Of a stretch of 64,000 bases of DNA, positions 1-10,235 are shown piece after piece; position 1 is the stretch's first letter; each line of letters begins with the position of its first letter. Source of the DNA: Acidobacteriaceae bacterium (lineage in GTDB: Bacteria > Acidobacteriota > Terriglobia > Bryobacterales > Bryobacteraceae). The position numbers and the translations under genes are program-made. The notes beneath the pieces were generated by a model, which was not told the DNA's origin, made no database searches, and saw only the letters and a list, made by a program, of their open reading frames with translations. The DNA lies in NCBI GenBank assembly GCA_019240405.1, contig JAFAYL010000034.1, positions 124,001 to 188,000 of the forward strand, given 5' to 3'.

Positions 1-2619
1 ATCGCTTACGAATACTACCGGCAGCAGTCGCAGGATCCCAATCATGACATCTTCAACGCGTTCGTGCCTCCGCAGTTTATGCGGAATGGCGACTTTAACA
101 CTGCGGACATACAAAAGTATTTGGGTGGAAGTAATCCTGGATACGCTGTCACTGGCGGGGTAAACGGGTATGTGCCGGTGGGCGGTACGAACCCAGCATG
201 GCCCAACGGGATGATTCCACGCGCCGCGTGGAGCCCTTACGGCATTGCGCAGATGAACCTGTACCCTCTTCCCAATGCGAATCCGGCCACGAATAACGGG
301 AACAACTTTGTCTACTCCACGACGCATTCGGACAACATGTGGCAGATCCGCCCTCGGCTCGACTGGAGCATCAGCGACAACACAAAACTTTTTGTGAGTT
401 ACAACGGGCAGCGCGAGACGAACCTCGATAACAGCACTCTTTGGTGGGGCACGAATCCGACCGTGCCTTATCCCTCGCCGCTCGTTGCTCCGAATTCGTC
501 CGACTCGATTTCCGCTAACCTGACGAAAGTTTTCACACCGACCTTGACTAACGAATTCGTGTTCACGTACACGAACCTGTATGTCTCATTCGCATATCAA
601 AATCCGCAGAAGGTCAGCGCCGCAGCGGTCGGCCTAGATTACCCGCATATCTTTAATCAGGTTCCGCATCAGATTCCTACAATTACGGGCTGGAGCAACG
701 GCTTGGCGAATCTGGTGAATCCAAGCGGGTTTGAAAGCGGCTCACTCTATGCGAACAAGTGGCTGCCGACTGTGGCGGACAACGTCTCAAAGGTCTGGGG
801 CACCCACACGATGAAATTCGGCTTCTATTGGGAGCGCGCTAAGAACCAGCAGCCCAGTGATAACTATGCGAGCGGCCAGATGCAATACGGCGGAACCTGG
901 GGGACAGGCCACACGGGCAATGCATACGCCGATATGTTGATCGGCAACATTAGTGGCGGATACGCCGAAACCAACTTCGATCCGCTCGTCGCGATGCACT
1001 ACACGCCGCTCTCCTTCTATGCCCAAGATTCCTGGAAGCTGACGCGGCGGTTGACTTTAGAATATGGACTGCGATTCGAGCACCTGAGTCCCTGGATCGA
1101 CGACACTGGATATGGCGCTGCGGTTTTCGACCCATCGAAGTACATTGCGAGTGCACCCGGGGTTCAATTGACCGGCTTCGAATGGCACAAGATCGACCCG
1201 TCCATCCCGCTTTCCGGCACACCCTCCAGATTTCTGTTTTACGAACCGCGCTTGGGATTCGCGTTCGACGTTTTCGGCAACGGAAAGACCGTGCTGCGCG
1301 GAGGCTATGGCCGATACCGGTTCCACGATGAGCAGAACGTGCAGTCGGGCGCTATGCAATTGCCGCCTGGCTCCTTTACGTACAGCCCCCCGAATCCTAC
1401 CGGCCTTGTCAATGGAAAAAGCACGCCATTCCCAATTACATTTCCTTACATCGCAAGCCTTTCAGGCAAAGCGACTTATGTTGTTCCCGGCAGCATCACT
1501 GTAGTCGGGCTTCACGACGATGAAGAGCCGATGACCCAGAGCTACAGCTTCACCATCTCTGAGCGAATGCCTCTCGCCTCTACGTTCGAGGTCTCGTATG
1601 TCGGTAATACTAGCAACTATCTCAGTAACTGGAACAACAACTACGGTCAGTTGAACGACATAGGCTACGGCGTGTTGTTCGGTGATCCTTCGATATTTGG
1701 CCCAGCAAATGCAGGCCCGAAGGCGTTAACTCTGACTCCGAATACGTTGCAGTTTGAACCATTTTCGACTTACGGGACCATCAAGGAGGTCCGGCACAAC
1801 GAGTACTCCAACTACAACGGACTGCAGGCAAGCTGGAACAAGCAAAGTGGCAAGATGAGTTACCTCATCAATTACACCTTCAGCAAAGCGCTTGGTATTC
1901 GCGGCGAGGGTACGAATAACGGCGCCGGCGATCCCACGAACATCAACAACGATTATGGCGTGCTGCAGAACGATCGGACGCATGTGTTTAATGCCGCATA
2001 CGTATTCAATCTTCCCAGCCCGATTCACGGGAATCGCTTCGTTGCTGGAGCGATTAACGGATGGGAAGTTTCGGGCATAACACAATGGCAGAGCGGTCCC
2101 CCACTTCAAGACCAGGTAACAAGTAACTTCAACTTCAGTACGATTCTTCCCGTAGGAACGGTGCTTCCGAACGGATACGTGGTCAAGCCCGGCGATGATC
2201 TGACAGCGACGCAATCGGTAATCAATGGCAGCCCGAATATCAATGTCCAGCCTGTTCTACTTTGTGACCCGCGCAACAACGTGCCGTCAGGGTACGTTTT
2301 GAACAATGCATGCTTCGGTCCGCCCACCCCAGGTCACAACGGCGCGTTCATCATGCCGTACATCAAGGCGCCGGCATTCTGGGACACCGACTTATCTCTG
2401 ATGAAGAACTTCGTCATCTCGGAATCGAAGAAATTCCAGTTCCGGTTCTCGGCATACAATTTCATCAATCACCCGTTGTCGAGTTTCAATCCCACTGGTA
2501 CGGACACCAACCTGAACCTCTCGATAGCGGCTAATGGCGCCGTCAATTCGAATTTCGGGTTGCTCGCTTACAAGACGGGGCACCGGACAATCCAGTTCGT
2601 CGGGAAGTTCTATTTCTGA
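1..2619 (+). CDS. TonB-dependent receptor, Oar-like outer membrane protein (5' truncated by window edge)
   Basis: Frame is open from base 1 ([26 protein letters not shown]...). Beta-barrel-like repeats and a C-terminal [16 protein letters not shown]...KFYF ending typical of Oar-like receptors. Confidence 0.85.
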   Translation: MAYEYYRQQSQDPNHDIFNAFVPPQFMRNGDFNTADIQKYLGGSNPGYAVTGGVNGYVPVGGTNPAWPNGMIPRAAWSPYGIAQMNLYPLPNANPATNNGNNFVYSTTHSDNMWQIRPRLDWSISDNTKLFVSYNGQRETNLDNSTLWWGTNPTVPYPSPLVAPNSSDSISANLTKVFTPTLTNEFVFTYTNLYVSFAYQNPQKVSAAAVGLDYPHIFNQVPHQIPTITGWSNGLANLVNPSGFESGSLYANKWLPTVADNVSKVWGTHTMKFGFYWERAKNQQPSDNYASGQMQYGGTWGTGHTGNAYADMLIGNISGGYAETNFDPLVAMHYTPLSFYAQDSWKLTRRLTLEYGLRFEHLSPWIDDTGYGAAVFDPSKYIASAPGVQLTGFEWHKIDPSIPLSGTPSRFLFYEPRLGFAFDVFGNGKTVLRGGYGRYRFHDEQNVQSGAMQLPPGSFTYSPPNPTGLVNGKSTPFPITFPYIASLSGKATYVVPGSITVVGLHDDEEPMTQSYSFTISERMPLASTFEVSYVGNTSNYLSNWNNNYGQLNDIGYGVLFGDPSIFGPANAGPKALTLTPNTLQFEPFSTYGTIKEVRHNEYSNYNGLQASWNKQSGKMSYLINYTFSKALGIRGEGTNNGAGDPTNINNDYGVLQNDRTHVFNAAYVFNLPSPIHGNRFVAGAINGWEVSGITQWQSGPPLQDQVTSNFNFSTILPVGTVLPNGYVVKPGDDLTATQSVINGSPNINVQPVLLCDPRNNVPSGYVLNNACFGPPTPGHNGAFIMPYIKAPAFWDTDLSLMKNFVISESKKFQFRFSAYNFINHPLSSFNPTGTDTNLNLSIAANGAVNSNFGLLAYKTGHRTIQFVGKFYF

Positions 2620-2621
2620 TG

Positions 2622-2647
2622 TGTAGCGCGATTTCGGTCGCGCTACA
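2622..2647. terminator. Hairpin between convergent genes, possible bidirectional terminator
   Basis: Perfect 10-bp inverted repeat TGTAGCGCGA-TTTCGG-TCGCGCTACA just after the receptor stop, between convergent CDSs. No clear T tract. Confidence 0.5.
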
Positions 2648-2657
2648 AACTTGTTAA

Positions 2658-5003
2658 CTACTGGGAGACGCTGATCAATTTGCCCTTATAGCGGACAACC
2701 TTGTCCGGTTGCGGGCTGATATCAACCCCCGTTCCGTGTCCGGCGCCAGCGAAAACGATATTGAGCGTCCGCGATTCGAGCATTCCGGGAAACCTTCCTT
2801 TTCGATCAGCTATCGTAAGCGTTCGGGCCGAGTTATTCCAGTGAATCGGGACTGCCGCGTAAGCCCCTTTCTCGTAATCGTACGTGTTGTTGTCGTCTTC
2901 ATAGAGCGTGAAATCACCATCTGCTCCGGGATAAACGCGCAGCTCAATAGGATCGGCGGGTCTCTCTTCTGCGAACTGGAGATCGGGGCCCATCGGAATG
3001 ATTGACCCGGCACGCACGTATAGCGGAATGCGGCTTAAAGGCGCTTCGGCGTCGACATCTGCTTCCCCGTTACGGGTAGCGCCCGTCCAAAAGTCATACC
3101 ATCGCGCGCCGGGCAGGTAAACGCGCCGCGTGTTCGCGCCTTGCTCGGTCACTGGGTTAACCAGAATCGCAGGTCCGAACATGAACTCGTCGCCCGTGTT
3201 CTGCGCCTTCACGTCTTCGCGAAAATCCATCACCAGCGGACGCATGTGCGTGTAGCCTTCATTTGTGACTTTCCATGCGAGCGAGTAAATGTAGGGCATG
3301 AGGCGATAGCGTAACCGGTCGAAGCTCGTGAGGATTGACTGGGCCGCCGCGCCATAGGACCAAAGCTCGTTCTGATCGGGCGCGCGCGTGCCGTGAACGC
3401 GAAATATGGGGCAGAATGCGCCGAATTGGAACCATCGCACAAATAGCTCGCGATACTTCCGGTCGTCGGGATGCCCGAGAATGAATCCGCCAATATCGGT
3501 AGTCCAGTATGGGATGCCGGAAAGCGCGAAATTCAAGCCGGCCGGGATCTGCCGCTTGTAAGTCAAAAAATCGGAAAGAACATCACCGGACCAGGCCGTC
3601 ACACCGTATCTCTGAATGCCGGCAAATGCAGAGCGCGAAAGAATAAAGACCCGCTTCTGATCTGTCTCGCTTCTTTGGCCTTGGTACACGCCCATTGTTG
3701 TGAGAAGGGAATAGATGTTGGCATAGCGCGCGCCATTACCAATCGAGATATTGTGGTCGAGCAATACATTTTCTTCGCGTCCTTCGGTCTCAGGCTCCGT
3801 TGTATCGAGCCACCACGCATCGGCCCCTATCTTGAACAGCGCGGTGTCGATCAAATCCCAATAGAATTTTCGAGCTGCCGGATTACTCGCATCATATAAA
3901 GCAGCTCCCTTGGGGTGAAAGCCTGCGACAGCGGTGCGCGCGAGGAAGTAGCCGCGCTGGTCCATTTGCGTATATGTCTGAGAGCCGGGATCGAAGAAGG
4001 GCCACACCGAAATCATGAGATGAAAGTGGTCTCGGTGCAATTGATCGATCATCGCTTTCGGGTCTGGGTATTTCTCGTTGAACTTGAACTCACCGGTTCG
4101 GGTCCACCAGAACCAATCCTGGACGATGTTGTCGATAGGAATGTGTAATTGCCGGTATTTTTCGGCGGTTGCCAGAAGCTCTTGCTGCGAGGCGTACTTG
4201 TTCTTGCTCTGCCAGTAACCGTAAGCCCATTTGCCGAATAGCGGCGCGACGCCTGTGAGCTCACGATATTCTGCAATGATACGGTCAAAGTCCGGACCGT
4301 ATAGAAAATAATAATCGATTGCGTCCGCCACTTCGGAGGTCAGAAAAAGGTAATGGACGAAGCGGTTATTAAAGCGGCTAACAGAAGTGTTGTTCCAGAA
4401 CACCCCGTAGCCGTTGCTCGAGAGGAACAACGGTACTGAGATGTTCGTGTTGTCTTGCGAAAGATCTACTGATTCGCCGCGGTAATTCCAAACCCCAGCT
4501 TGATGCTGGCCTAGACCGTAGAAAGCCTCATGCGAACCATAGATTTTGATCACGTCCTCAGCGTGATACGTGTGTTCGCCATTTACCACCGCCGGCCGCA
4601 TCTCTTTGGGTCCTTCAGCCATGACTATCTTGCCGTTCGCGTCGGAATAAGTGATGAGACCGTCGGCTTTGTCAACCCGAAACTTCAGCCGCCCAGTTGT
4701 CACCGTGAGGTCTTTGTCGCTTGACTCGAAACTCCATTTGGAGGAAGGCCAGTCCGTTTTGGTAACGACGTAGTCTGGACGCTTGTGGAGCGGCCAAGTT
4801 GGCGCGTAAATAACGCGAACAATGGAATCGGTGCAGATTTGCAGCTTCAGGGTTCCGGTTTCAAGCGTGAACAGAACTCCATCTGATTGCTTTTCGATGT
4901 GCGTTACCGGATTGGCTGGTATCCATTGAGCCTTGGCGCGAATAGTCGGCAGTAAGCCAAACAGGCAGAAGCCGCCGATGAATGAGCGCCATCGGTGCTG
5001 CAT
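2658..5003 (-). CDS. Glycoside hydrolase family 31 (alpha-xylosidase/alpha-glucosidase-like), secreted
   Basis: GH31-like motifs DNIVQDWFWW, HLMISVWPFFDPGS, DAWWLDTTEPE and a C-terminal YEDDNNTYDYEKG domain. N-terminal signal-like segment. Confidence 0.88.
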   Translation of the reverse strand: MQHRWRSFIGGFCLFGLLPTIRAKAQWIPANPVTHIEKQSDGVLFTLETGTLKLQICTDSIVRVIYAPTWPLHKRPDYVVTKTDWPSSKWSFESSDKDLTVTTGRLKFRVDKADGLITYSDANGKIVMAEGPKEMRPAVVNGEHTYHAEDVIKIYGSHEAFYGLGQHQAGVWNYRGESVDLSQDNTNISVPLFLSSNGYGVFWNNTSVSRFNNRFVHYLFLTSEVADAIDYYFLYGPDFDRIIAEYRELTGVAPLFGKWAYGYWQSKNKYASQQELLATAEKYRQLHIPIDNIVQDWFWWTRTGEFKFNEKYPDPKAMIDQLHRDHFHLMISVWPFFDPGSQTYTQMDQRGYFLARTAVAGFHPKGAALYDASNPAARKFYWDLIDTALFKIGADAWWLDTTEPETEGREENVLLDHNISIGNGARYANIYSLLTTMGVYQGQRSETDQKRVFILSRSAFAGIQRYGVTAWSGDVLSDFLTYKRQIPAGLNFALSGIPYWTTDIGGFILGHPDDRKYRELFVRWFQFGAFCPIFRVHGTRAPDQNELWSYGAAAQSILTSFDRLRYRLMPYIYSLAWKVTNEGYTHMRPLVMDFREDVKAQNTGDEFMFGPAILVNPVTEQGANTRRVYLPGARWYDFWTGATRNGEADVDAEAPLSRIPLYVRAGSIIPMGPDLQFAEERPADPIELRVYPGADGDFTLYEDDNNTYDYEKGAYAAVPIHWNNSARTLTIADRKGRFPGMLESRTLNIVFAGAGHGTGVDISPQPDKVVRYKGKLISVSQ

Positions 5004-5004
5004 A

Positions 5005-7215
5005 TCAAAAACTCACTTTCCCGCGCAGCACGGTGATAGATGCTTTCGGCAGCGTGTAACTTGCCTCGCTCCCGCCAGCAACATTGCGCGCGACGGGCGG
5101 TCCGTCCGGATCGGCATAGCTGTCCCGGCCTTTGTCGTGCCAGACGTACTGTTCGGCGCCAAACGTGACCAGCCGGACAGGACCCGAAAAGTAAACCTTG
5201 TGCTTAGCCGATTCAAACACAACACGCACATCATGCGAGTTCTTCTCATCTCTGTTCACCAGCATTAACGACCATTTGCCATCTGGGCGGAGGAGGGCGT
5301 ATGACGTGATGAGGTCATTTCCATCCCCATCTTTAACCTCGATTGAAGACCGAAACATCCGATGCACGCCCGAACGGTGCTGGGCCCATTCGCGGTTAAT
5401 CAAATGAGCAGCAAAATAGAGTGAAGTGTATCCGGTGATGTTGTACTCGCGGTCGGAGACAAAGTTCGACCATGTGGCCCATCCGAGGCAACTCGGTTCT
5501 ACAGGTTGCGGCTGGATCGGCGAGTGGTAGAACGCAGCGCCCCCTCCCTCGAAGAAAGAACCGATGTTGTCGGCCAGCCAGAGCGCAGCGTAAATTGTGC
5601 TCATCGGGCCTGTGAGTTGCGCGGAAAGATGACTCTCGGTCACCATGAGCGGAACATTTTTCGGCACGCCATCCTTCCGCCAGACGTCAAGGATATGTTT
5701 CATCAATAGCGGCTCGGTATAGAGTGTTTTCCAGGTAATATCGCACTGCTCGAACGGATAGTGTTCGAAAGAAACAAAAGCCAGCTCGTCCAGATGCCCG
5801 TGGGCTTTCAGGTAATCAATAAAGCGGCCCATCCACGATGTCCGGCCTTGCGCGTCGGGCCACACGCGAATATCCTCGTTGACTCCTTCAAAAATCGGGC
5901 CGCCTAGCTTGATCTTCGCATCCACCTTATGGATAGCCGCCGCCCATTGGATGTAAAGTGCGCCGTAGTCTTCGGGCAGCGCGTGCTTGCCATCGGGCTC
6001 CTCGCCCATTTCGATGCCGCGAATCGGGTAGCCACGCTTCTCGATATAGGCAATCTGCGCCGCGGCATCATCGGGCGTTCCGTAGAGCAAAGTGACGGGA
6101 ATGAGTGCGGGGAGTCCGTTCGTAAGCCCGCTCGTAAAGAAAAGATCAAACCCGGTATGCTGGCCGCCGCCGGCTGCATTTACGTCGCCTGCGGAGTGCC
6201 ACGGGTCAATGGATGACGAGCAGAATGCCGGCGCGTCCTTACCCGAGGCGCCCTTTGCCGCATCGCTAAAAGCGCCGCCGTTCTCGATAGTTCCCGCATG
6301 GATGTCCTGGATAGCATAACCTACGCAATTACGAATGTCGCCCGATCCATGCACGTCGCAAGTATTGGAGGACTCCGTCATCCAGACACGAAGGAAACGC
6401 GTCGATACCGGTTCGGTGGAAAGAGTCAACGCCAGTTGGCCGCCCGACGAATTTTTTATGTCGCCTGCCGGGAAAGTCACCCATCTGCCTTGAGGCCCTC
6501 CGTCGAAATCGAGCGCGCCTGTTCCGACCCAATACTGCACTTGATACGTCCTCGCGTAAGGGCTGGCCCACCCAATGCGAATCGCGTTCACTCGTTTTTC
6601 TGCTTTGAGGTCCATCACCACCCATTGCGGATGAAGCGCGTCGCTTTCACCGGTGAACTTGCTGGTCAAATATGGATTGCTCTTCCAGTAAATGAGATTA
6701 GGCCCGCGCACGGGCGCATCGCCGCTGGTCGAAAAGCCGCGATGGGGCAGCGCGTATTCGAGAATGTAGCGAATTGGCTCTCCGAGCTCGGAGCTGCCCG
6801 TAAAGTAACCGCTCCTGCGTTCCGGATCGCTCCACGATCCATGCTCGTTCCAGTGCCACGCCGCCATGCGCAGCTCCGAGTTGTTTCGATATGTGATGGG
6901 TCCCCAGCCTGCTGAGAGTGATTCCTGAATGATGTGTGGCGTATACACCTCATCGATATCTCTGTGCGAAAGCACGTCGATGGAGCTGCCGAGCGCTTCG
7001 TCAGGATCGAATGAATTGATTTCGTGGCCTGCCGTCGCATCGATGCGGACCGTAGGGACCGTATCTCCGGCCTGAGGAAAGCGTGCCTCTACGAGCATAG
7101 AAAATACAATCACGGCGAAAGCGAACCTTGAAGCACGTGCAAGCAAAACCGCGTTGAACCTCCGGGTCAAAATTATACAGTGGGATCGGTCATAAAGCGA
7201 ATCGTGAAATGGCAT
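5005..7215 (-). CDS. Putative secreted clan GH-A-like glycosidase with discoidin-like domain (family uncertain; start uncertain)
   Basis: Long ORF with GEEPDG and VMVTESH candidate catalytic Glu motifs and an N-terminal region resembling F5/8-type C domains. Stop lies 1 nt before the GH31 start, so likely co-operonic. Confidence 0.6.
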   Translation of the reverse strand: MPFHDSLYDRSHCIILTRRFNAVLLARASRFAFAVIVFSMLVEARFPQAGDTVPTVRIDATAGHEINSFDPDEALGSSIDVLSHRDIDEVYTPHIIQESLSAGWGPITYRNNSELRMAAWHWNEHGSWSDPERRSGYFTGSSELGEPIRYILEYALPHRGFSTSGDAPVRGPNLIYWKSNPYLTSKFTGESDALHPQWVVMDLKAEKRVNAIRIGWASPYARTYQVQYWVGTGALDFDGGPQGRWVTFPAGDIKNSSGGQLALTLSTEPVSTRFLRVWMTESSNTCDVHGSGDIRNCVGYAIQDIHAGTIENGGAFSDAAKGASGKDAPAFCSSSIDPWHSAGDVNAAGGGQHTGFDLFFTSGLTNGLPALIPVTLLYGTPDDAAAQIAYIEKRGYPIRGIEMGEEPDGKHALPEDYGALYIQWAAAIHKVDAKIKLGGPIFEGVNEDIRVWPDAQGRTSWMGRFIDYLKAHGHLDELAFVSFEHYPFEQCDITWKTLYTEPLLMKHILDVWRKDGVPKNVPLMVTESHLSAQLTGPMSTIYAALWLADNIGSFFEGGGAAFYHSPIQPQPVEPSCLGWATWSNFVSDREYNITGYTSLYFAAHLINREWAQHRSGVHRMFRSSIEVKDGDGNDLITSYALLRPDGKWSLMLVNRDEKNSHDVRVVFESAKHKVYFSGPVRLVTFGAEQYVWHDKGRDSYADPDGPPVARNVAGGSEASYTLPKASITVLRGKVSF

Positions 7216-8175
7216 GTCGCGATTATTCTGTTGGCCGGCCTTGCATCGCTTGCCGGAACCCGCGAACGGCCGTTCGAAGCTTCGGCAGACGTGATGGGGA
7301 CGACGTTCAGCATCCAGATCTATGGAACGAATGACGTTCTCATGAAGAGGGCTGCGGAAGATGCCTTTCGGGAGGCACGCAGGCTAGATCGAATGCTCTC
7401 AAATTACATTTCCGATAGCGAGCTCAATCAAGTAAATAAATGCGCCGCGCAACATCCCGTCACCGTCTCTCGCGAATTATTCGAGCTGATAAAAACTTGC
7501 CGCGAGTATAGCCTAAAAAGCGACGGCGCTTTTGATATTACCGTGGGGCCATTGATGAAAGTTTGGGGGTTCTATAAAGGTTCAGGCAGCCTGCCAAGCC
7601 CAACCGACATTCAGCAAGCGCTCGCGAGTGTCGGCTACAGCAATATAGACCTGGATTCGACAGCGTTGACGATCCGGTTCAAGAAACAAGGAATGAATTT
7701 GGATCCGGGAGGCGTGGGGAAAGGCTATTCCGTCGATCGCATGGTGGCGATCCTCAGACAAAATGGCCTTGACCGCGCACTTGTTTCAGCCGGGGGAAGC
7801 AGCATTTACGGCATCGGCGCGCCGCCCGACAGTCCGAGAGGATGGCGCATTCGCATCCGTGATCCTAAGCAAGAAAGCAAAACCATTGCCGAAGTGTTTC
7901 TGCGGGATCAATCAATTTCAACCTCCGGGAGTTACGAGAAATTCTTTTGGGCAAATGGCAGGCTGTACAGTCACATTATGGATCCGCGGACGGGTTATCC
8001 TGCAACGGGCATGCTGTCCGTGTCTGTTGTTTCCCCGATCACTTTGGACAGCGAAATCTGGGCTAAGCCGTACTACATTCTCGGCCGCGCTTGGACGGAA
8101 AGGCACAAACACAAAACGTTTCGTGTTCTGATGTGTGAAGACAAACCGGAATCCGGATGTGCGTGGATCGCCTAA
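7180..8175 (+). CDS. apbE: FAD:protein FMN transferase (ApbE family)
   Basis: MGTTFSIQIYG, GAFDITVGPLMKVWGF, NLDPGGVGKGYSVDR, LVSAGGSSIYGIG and HIMDPRTGYPATG are ApbE signatures. GTG start. Confidence 0.92.
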   Translation: MGSVIKRIVKWHVAIILLAGLASLAGTRERPFEASADVMGTTFSIQIYGTNDVLMKRAAEDAFREARRLDRMLSNYISDSELNQVNKCAAQHPVTVSRELFELIKTCREYSLKSDGAFDITVGPLMKVWGFYKGSGSLPSPTDIQQALASVGYSNIDLDSTALTIRFKKQGMNLDPGGVGKGYSVDRMVAILRQNGLDRALVSAGGSSIYGIGAPPDSPRGWRIRIRDPKQESKTIAEVFLRDQSISTSGSYEKFFWANGRLYSHIMDPRTGYPATGMLSVSVVSPITLDSEIWAKPYYILGRAWTERHKHKTFRVLMCEDKPESGCAWIA

Positions 8176-8184
8176 GCATGAGTC

Positions 8185-9300
8185 GTGAATAGAAGGCGCT
8201 TTCTTCATCTCGCTGCGGCATCTCCGCTGCTGGCTCACTCAAGAGATATTCCGGGGTATCACATTGTGACGCGGTTCACGCCGGCTAGAAATCCCGGCAT
8301 GCCCGGCCATTATCCCGGGAAGGCTGTTCGTGTTCATTCGGATCGTGCGATTAACGTTTCCTCAAATCGCGTGGATGCGAGCTGCATGAAAGCGATGCTT
8401 TCTGCGGGCATGCGCCAGTTGACCGGCGCGTCAGACGATCGCGATGCCTGGCGGCAGTTCATTTCTCCAGACGACACTGTCGGCATTAAGGTGAATTGTT
8501 CCGGCGCGCCGGAGATCAATTCAAATCCGGAGCTCGTCGCGTCGATTATAGAGAACCTACTTAGCCTGGGATTGCCACCGGAGCGCCTCTATATTTACGA
8601 CCGGTTCGCGTATCAAATGAGGATCGTGAATTTCGAGACTCATGTTCCCAAGGGCGTCAAAATCGCGGCTGCAGAAAGCTCCCGCGGGTCCATCGCCGGA
8701 TATGATCCCTTTACCTACGTAGAAGTGAATTTCTTTGGAGAAGAAGATACGCGATCCAATTTGATTCGGCTAGTCTCGGAAAAATTTACGAAGATCATTA
8801 ACGTGCCCACGATGAAAGAGCATCGCGCCGCAGGCGTTACCGGATGTTTGAAAAATATCGCGTACGGAGATTTTTCGAATGTCGCGCGTTCACACAAACG
8901 GGAACAATCGAACACCTATTCTTTCATCGGGACCCTGGCGTCCGTGGAGCCGTTGCGATCCAGAACAGTTCTGAACGTAATGGATGGTTTGCGCAGCATC
9001 TGGCATGGAGGTCCGTTCCTGCAAGATCCGAGATTCCTGTTCTATCCAAAAGAAATCGTGGTAGGAACAGATCCCGTTGCGCTGGATCATTTGTTAATCG
9101 ACATGATTGAAGCGAAGCGCCGCCAGGAGGGAGCGCCTTCGATTTTCGACCGCTCGAGCGCTCACTTGAAGTTTGTTCATGAGCGAGATCCGAACTTCAA
9201 CAGTTTCATTCGAGAGCCGGGGCACGTGCAATACGCGTCGGAGCTGGGCTTGGGAATCTACGACAAAAGTCAAATCCACGAGAAGGCAATCGAGCTTTGA
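8185..9300 (+). CDS. DUF362 domain-containing protein with Tat-like leader
   Basis: MNRRRFLHLAAASPLLAHS leader. DTVGIKVNCSGAPEINSNPELVASIIENLLSLGLPPERLYIYDR and IINVPTMKEHRAAGVTGCLKN are DUF362-like. Confidence 0.8.
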   Translation: MNRRRFLHLAAASPLLAHSRDIPGYHIVTRFTPARNPGMPGHYPGKAVRVHSDRAINVSSNRVDASCMKAMLSAGMRQLTGASDDRDAWRQFISPDDTVGIKVNCSGAPEINSNPELVASIIENLLSLGLPPERLYIYDRFAYQMRIVNFETHVPKGVKIAAAESSRGSIAGYDPFTYVEVNFFGEEDTRSNLIRLVSEKFTKIINVPTMKEHRAAGVTGCLKNIAYGDFSNVARSHKREQSNTYSFIGTLASVEPLRSRTVLNVMDGLRSIWHGGPFLQDPRFLFYPKEIVVGTDPVALDHLLIDMIEAKRRQEGAPSIFDRSSAHLKFVHERDPNFNSFIREPGHVQYASELGLGIYDKSQIHEKAIEL

Positions 9301-10235
9301 CGCTTATCGTTGCCGCTCTCGTCCTTCCGTCGTTGTTTTGGGACAAGGGCGCTGAAACAGCCAATCTTCTCGATCGGGCTCGGATCAGCCATATCGATAC
9401 GCCTGCTTCGATAGCAGATTCCTGGAAAAGAGTTGCCGGAATCACGGTTGATGTGGTCGATCTTAAGCAACTGATTCATCTAACGACGCCTTCGGTGCGT
9501 TTCGATCCGCAAGAGGCATCGGCGACTCGCGCAGCTTGGGTGAATTCAAACGGCTGGAGATTTCTTCGCGATCCTGATGCGCGCTTCTACTATGAAGCGC
9601 CCGGGGCCTCGGCGCCGTTGGCCGCTGCAGAAGCGTTTACGTATGGAGTCTGGGCCGTAATTCACACCAACGAAGCAGGACTGCAACCGCTTGGCGGGAT
9701 GCTTGCCTTTCTCAAACAGCTGGACAGCGAATATCTGCCTGCGCTCGCCAACATCGGATTCATCGACGACGGTTCGCCGCAATCCGGCGAGTTCATGAAT
9801 CTGCTTGTTCGCCGTAATCTTCTCTTCAAGATTGTGAAGCAGCCGGATCCGAAGCTTGACTTGACTGTCGCGCTGGGGTCGCCGGACTATCCCAGATTTG
9901 AAGCCGGTAATCCCAGTCTGCTGGCGGAAAAGGTGCGGAGTCATCTGACGGACGAGAAGCGGCTTTTGCGCATCTATGGAAGCGAAGAGGTGATCGGCAG
10001 ACTTTTCGGCGATGGGAATCATGCGCGGCTGTACCTGATAAACTACGAGTCCGCGCGAGCGTCTATCGAAGGCATTCGGGTTCGCGTCCTGGGAGACTAT
10101 TCGAAGCAACAGATTACCGGTTACGAACTGCCCGATGCGAGACTTCTCGATGTATCGACGGGCGCCGGTGCTACAGAGTTCACGATACCGGAACTTAGAA
10201 CATTCGCGGTGATTACTCTCTCTCAACGAAAATGA
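9297..10235 (+). CDS. Hypothetical secreted protein
   Basis: ORF overlaps the DUF362 stop by 4 nt (TTG start) and the next start by 4 nt, which supports translation. No family recognised with confidence. Confidence 0.65.
   Translation: MTLIVAALVLPSLFWDKGAETANLLDRARISHIDTPASIADSWKRVAGITVDVVDLKQLIHLTTPSVRFDPQEASATRAAWVNSNGWRFLRDPDARFYYEAPGASAPLAAAEAFTYGVWAVIHTNEAGLQPLGGMLAFLKQLDSEYLPALANIGFIDDGSPQSGEFMNLLVRRNLLFKIVKQPDPKLDLTVALGSPDYPRFEAGNPSLLAEKVRSHLTDEKRLLRIYGSEEVIGRLFGDGNHARLYLINYESARASIEGIRVRVLGDYSKQQITGYELPDARLLDVSTGAGATEFTIPELRTFAVITLSQRK

Noticed and set aside
787-1359. Antisense ORFs opposite the first receptor (787..1026, 950..1222, 1057..1359)
   Set aside because: They mutually overlap, show no recognisable motifs and sit fully inside a well-supported CDS. 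The same reasoning applies to most short shadow ORFs in the track.
10138-10180. Possible ApbE flavinylation motif (DVSTGAGAT) in the hypothetical protein at 9297..10235
   Set aside because: It is only a near match to the DxxSGAT-like motif and lies in a predicted beta-strand tail. Not strong enough to call an FMN site.
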